Shown here: in pieces, positions 61,212 to 64,000 of the stretch
Layout: every line of letters begins with the position of its first letter
How positions within the stretch are numbered: the stretch's first letter is position 1
Assembly: GCF_003970925.1 (NCBI RefSeq)
Contig: NZ_RWJF01000001.1
Coordinates: 3,071,455 to 3,135,454 of the forward strand
Length of the DNA stretch: 64,000 bases
Reading direction: 5' to 3'
Origin: Sphingomonas ginkgonis
GTDB lineage: Bacteria; Pseudomonadota; Alphaproteobacteria; Sphingomonadales; Sphingomonadaceae
Notes under the pieces: model-generated
What the model was told of the DNA's origin: nothing
Databases searched by the model: none
What the model saw: only the letters and a program-made list of their open reading frames with translations
Translations under genes and position numbers: made by a program

Positions 61212-62663
61212 ATGATCGGGCTTCACGACAAGCATATCCGTCGCCGCGCGGCGGCTCCCGCCGGAGGATCGGTCGCGTTCCCGACGGGGCGCCTCTCCAC
61301 CTTCCGGCGCAACGCGCCGCTGGCGCCGAGCGAGCTCGCGGCCGACACCGCCGCGCCCCCGGCGCTGAGGGAGCTTGGCTGGCCCGCGCTGGTCCTGGTC
61401 TTCCTCGGCTCCTGCTACAATGCGCTGCTGGCAATCGTGAACGCGCACGCGGTCAGCGTCAGCACGCCGATGGTCGTCGCCTCCGAGATGCTGATCCTGG
61501 CCGCCGCCATGTTCTTCATCGTCTCGGCCCGGCCGCGCCCCGGCGACACCGCGCCGATCGCCTTCCTCGCCTTCTTCGTGCTGAACGCAGTCGCCCTCTC
61601 GCTGATCAACGGCGGCTTCTACGTCGACATGGCGCGCAACGTCGCGATCATGGCAGTGTTCATGCTGCTGGGCGTTCGAACCAGCCGCAAGACGCTCGAC
61701 CGGGTGTTTCTGCTGGTAGCCGTGCTCGTCTTTGCGGCGCTAGCGCTGGAAATCATCTCCACCCCCGCCTACGCCGCCTTCTTCAAACCCGCGCTCTATT
61801 ATGCGAACACGCGCGGGATCGAGCAGTTCGAGCTCGACGAGATCGGCCTGTTCCGCAACACGCTGAGCTTCGAGGGCCGCTTCGCGCTCGCCAACCTCGT
61901 CGACCACCGCACCGCCTCGCTGTTCCTCGAGCAGGTTTCGCTGGCCAACTTCTCGACCGTGATCTGCATGTTCCTGCTGATCGAGTGGCACCGCCTCAAC
62001 AAGCGCTGGCGCGGCTTCCTGATCCTGCTGGTCGGGCTGATCCTGATCACCAACAATACCCGGACCGGGCTCTTCCTCGCGCTCGCCACGCCGGTGGTCT
62101 ACTTCCTCGCGCCCAAGCTCAGCCGGCCGGTCAACCTGCTCTTTATCCCGGTCGGCTTCGTCGCCGCGGCGATCATGGCGCACATCGCGCCCGACGAGCA
62201 GGGCGACAATCTGGTCGGCCGCCTCTCGCTCACCTACCGGACGCTCACCTCGATGGACATGAGCGGGCTGCTCGGCGGCGAGGTGTTCGACGCGAACGGC
62301 TTTCACGACAGCGGATACACCTATGTCATCTACGCCTGCTCGATCTTCGGCATGCTGGTGCTGTGGCTGTTCCTCGCCTTCGCCACCGCCGCCGAGCGCC
62401 CCGAGCAGAAGCGGCTGCTGCTCATCACCAATCTCTACTTCGCGCTCAACCTGCTGACAGGCAGTTCGGCCATCTTCTCGATGAAGGTGGCGAGCCTCCT
62501 GTGGCTGCTGGTCGGAGTGGTCGCCCGCGGCGCCGAGCCGGTCGTGGCCGAGCCCGCCGCCGGCGACGAGCAGGCGGATGCCGACGCCGCGCCGCCGCCG
62601 GCGCGCTACAATGTGCTGGGCGCCAACGTCTCGCGCTACCGCGCCGCCGCGCCCTTCAAGTAG
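61212..62663 (+). CDS. Polysaccharide polymerase, Wzy/GumE-like
   Basis: A 483-residue polytopic inner-membrane protein with about ten to eleven helices, an N-terminal cytosolic stretch of about 50 residues and a Pro/Ala-rich C-terminal tail of about 40 residues. The layout, a large periplasmic loop around residues 185-235 and the L-I-T-N-N-T-R-T-G motif typical of O-antigen-ligase/polymerase proteins, suggests the enzyme that polymerises lipid-linked repeats. Polymerases have low sequence conservation, so the call rests on topology and context. It overlaps the convergent GH5 gene by 28 bases. Confidence 0.8.
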   Translation: MIGLHDKHIRRRAAAPAGGSVAFPTGRLSTFRRNAPLAPSELAADTAAPPALRELGWPALVLVFLGSCYNALLAIVNAHAVSVSTPMVVASEMLILAAAMFFIVSARPRPGDTAPIAFLAFFVLNAVALSLINGGFYVDMARNVAIMAVFMLLGVRTSRKTLDRVFLLVAVLVFAALALEIISTPAYAAFFKPALYYANTRGIEQFELDEIGLFRNTLSFEGRFALANLVDHRTASLFLEQVSLANFSTVICMFLLIEWHRLNKRWRGFLILLVGLILITNNTRTGLFLALATPVVYFLAPKLSRPVNLLFIPVGFVAAAIMAHIAPDEQGDNLVGRLSLTYRTLTSMDMSGLLGGEVFDANGFHDSGYTYVIYACSIFGMLVLWLFLAFATAAERPEQKRLLLITNLYFALNLLTGSSAIFSMKVASLLWLLVGVVARGAEPVVAEPAAGDEQADADAAPPPARYNVLGANVSRYRAAAPFK

Positions 62664-63679
62664 CGCTTGAGCACGCCCATCTGCGGCTTGTCGCGGCCGC
62701 CCTCGGGCTGGATGCTGAGCGGGTAGGAACCCCACCAGTCGCCGCCCGCCCAGTAGGTCCAGCCGAGCCAGGCGTCGCCGTTCGACTGCATATACTGGAG
62801 CATGTCGCCCAGCGCGGCGAGGCAGGTCGGCTCGCTCGAGGCGCCGAACTCGCCGAGCCAGCCGACCGCATGTTCGCGCCGCATCCAGGCGGTCACCGCG
62901 GCCAGCCGCTCGCGCCCGACCTTCGCCCCGGCGCACTCCTTCTTGGTCCCGGAGGAATCCGCGTCGAGATACTGGTGGATGTCGAAGGCGAAGCGGTTGC
63001 CCGGATCGCGGAAGCCGGCGAAGGCGGCGGCGTTGCTGCCCTCGTTGCCGATTGTCCAGCTGTGCCCGCCGCTCCAGCTGGTGCCGGGGACCAGCACAAG
63101 GTTGCGCGCGCCGGCCGAGCGGATCGCCGCGACGCTCCGCTCCGCGATCGCCCGCCAGTCCAGCGCGGAAATGTCGTGCGGCTCGTTCATCAGCCCGAAG
63201 GCGACCCGGTCGTTGCCGCGGTAATGCTCGGCAAGCCGATGCCACAGGTCGGTAAGCGAGCGGTCGTCTGCCGCGAGCAGCTTGCCGCGGTAGCGTGCGT
63301 AATTGTGGATATCGATGACGAACAGCTGGAAGGCGCCGAGCTCGCGCACCGCCGTGTCGAGCCGGCCCAGCTCGGCGGGATCGAGCGGTCCCATCGGCTG
63401 CGGCTGCAGCCGCTCCCACAGCACCGGGACCCGCACCGCGTTCATTCCCGCCGCGAGAAAGGGTGCGGCGGTGCCGGTGCCCGGGTAGACATAGTCCTTG
63501 CCCGCCTCGCCCGGCAGCTTGTCGGCATTATATTCGGCCGAGGAGAGGTTGACCCCGGTGTAGCGCAGCGGCGCCCCGGCCGCGCCCTGCGCCCCGGCAC
63601 TCCCGCCGACCGCGCCGAGCGCAAGCGCCGCGGTCATTGCCAGCAGCGACCGGGCCAGCGTTCGAGCGAGCATCGTCAT
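62636..63679 (-). CDS. Secreted glycoside hydrolase family 5 (endoglucanase-like)
   Basis: A 347-residue protein with a signal peptide (residues 1-30) and a GH5 TIM barrel. The acid/base is Glu166 in G-L-M-N-E-P-H-D, and the nucleophile is Glu277 in W-L-G-E-F-G-A. Conserved R-V-P-V-L-W-E-R and I-D-I-H-N-Y motifs are present. Endo-beta-1,4-glucanases of this family cut cellulose-like backbones, which is what a gum-type EPS would have, so it may trim or release the polymer. AAGGAAGGA abuts the ATG at 63679; the next ATG (63673) has better spacing and may be the true start. Convergent with the polymerase gene. Confidence 0.88.
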   Translation of the reverse strand: MTMLARTLARSLLAMTAALALGAVGGSAGAQGAAGAPLRYTGVNLSSAEYNADKLPGEAGKDYVYPGTGTAAPFLAAGMNAVRVPVLWERLQPQPMGPLDPAELGRLDTAVRELGAFQLFVIDIHNYARYRGKLLAADDRSLTDLWHRLAEHYRGNDRVAFGLMNEPHDISALDWRAIAERSVAAIRSAGARNLVLVPGTSWSGGHSWTIGNEGSNAAAFAGFRDPGNRFAFDIHQYLDADSSGTKKECAGAKVGRERLAAVTAWMRREHAVGWLGEFGASSEPTCLAALGDMLQYMQSNGDAWLGWTYWAGGDWWGSYPLSIQPEGGRDKPQMGVLKRYLKGAAAR

Positions 63680-63727
63680 TCCTTCCTTCTTTCTAGGCGA
63701 ATCGCGCCAGCATAGATCGGCCGACAT

Positions 63728-64000
63728 TACGTTCGCGCAACAAGCCGTTCATCGCCGCATCGTAGTAATACTGGCGAGTTAACTCAGAAATTAACAGCAG
63801 TGTTGCCCACGATCAGTAAAGCAGCCAGTTTCGTTAAATCCGCGCACACAGGTTCCGCAGTTTGTCGCCGCATTTCATCGATCTGGCGAGAACGAAGCAT
63901 TGGAGCGTTATTCTAGGACTTGCTTAACCAATTGCCCGCATGGTCGATCCTGCACCGGGAAAAACGAACCGGTTTCAAGGTTCTAAGGGTGGGGAAATAC
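63728..64000. other. Non-coding right-hand edge
   Basis: No supportable gene in these bases. The stretch is less GC-rich than the rest and contains several GTTAA words (for example 63780-63796), so it may be the promoter region of a gene beyond the edge or of the GH5 gene. Confidence 0.4.

Noticed and set aside
48203..63679. Gellan/sphingan biosynthesis locus, expected for Sphingomonas
   Set aside because: No rhamnose synthesis or sphingan transferase types are present; the transferases match GumD, GumM, GumH and GumK.
63780..63796. A CtrA-like site (TTAA...TTAAC) at the right edge
   Set aside because: The two half-sites are eight bases apart; the CtrA consensus requires seven.

Overview
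The window is a gene-dense stretch of high-GC chromosome from an alphaproteobacterium, most probably of the Sphingomonadales. This is an inference from gene content rather than a database match: a GapR (DUF2312) nucleoid protein, an ATP12-type F1-ATPase chaperone, DUF4893 and DUF2721 proteins, a complete Entner-Doudoroff operon, class I PHA synthase with a phasin, and many four-base gene overlaps. There is one tRNA gene (Glu, UUC). I found no rRNA operon, transposase, integrase, prophage or CRISPR array.

Layout. 1-19.4 kb is mostly housekeeping: acyP, murA, clpS, a phasin, gmk, an ATP12-HAD-RluA run, rarD, phaC, a TRIC channel, alaC, glpX and recJ, ending at tRNA-Glu. 19.5-27.4 kb holds an enoyl-CoA hydratase, a tandem alpha/beta-hydrolase and, divergent from it, a tight operon of GNAT, acyl carrier protein, PLP decarboxylase, AMP ligase and acyl-CoA dehydrogenase. 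That set resembles the accessory module of exosortase A loci, but no exosortase is in the window. 29-34.7 kb is a translationally coupled operon zwf-pgl-edd-glk-eda that takes glucose to pyruvate and glyceraldehyde 3-phosphate. 34.9-37.8 kb is glutathione-dependent formaldehyde detoxification (adhC, a VOC protein, fghA) plus an OsmC protein. At 37.8-38.3 kb a GIY-YIG nuclease gene fills the gap between two near-identical 85-bp palindromic elements in direct orientation. Then come pccB, a glycosyltransferase/UDP-galactopyranose mutase fusion, nnrD, pyk and gapR.

48-63.7 kb is an exopolysaccharide locus. Its enzymes match the xanthan (gum) logic rather than the gellan/sphingan logic. There is a polyprenyl-phosphate glucosyl-1-phosphate transferase, a GT4+GT26 fusion resembling GumH joined to GumM, a GumK-like glucuronosyltransferase, ManC for GDP-mannose, a Wzx-type flippase, a Wzy-type polymerase, a Wza-type export lipoprotein, a Wzz/GumC-type chain-length protein and a separate BY-kinase-like partner whose Walker A is degenerate. 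A secreted GH5 glycanase and an unexpected AAA ATPase sit among them. I infer a repeat built on Glc-Glc-Man-GlcA; no rhamnose genes are present.

The observations most worth following are the palindrome-bracketed GIY-YIG cassette, the exosortase-A-like acyl-ACP/decarboxylase module without an exosortase, the two fused glycosyltransferases, the AAA ATPase and apparent pseudokinase in the EPS operon, and a J-domain/TonB hybrid whose HPD motif is lost.
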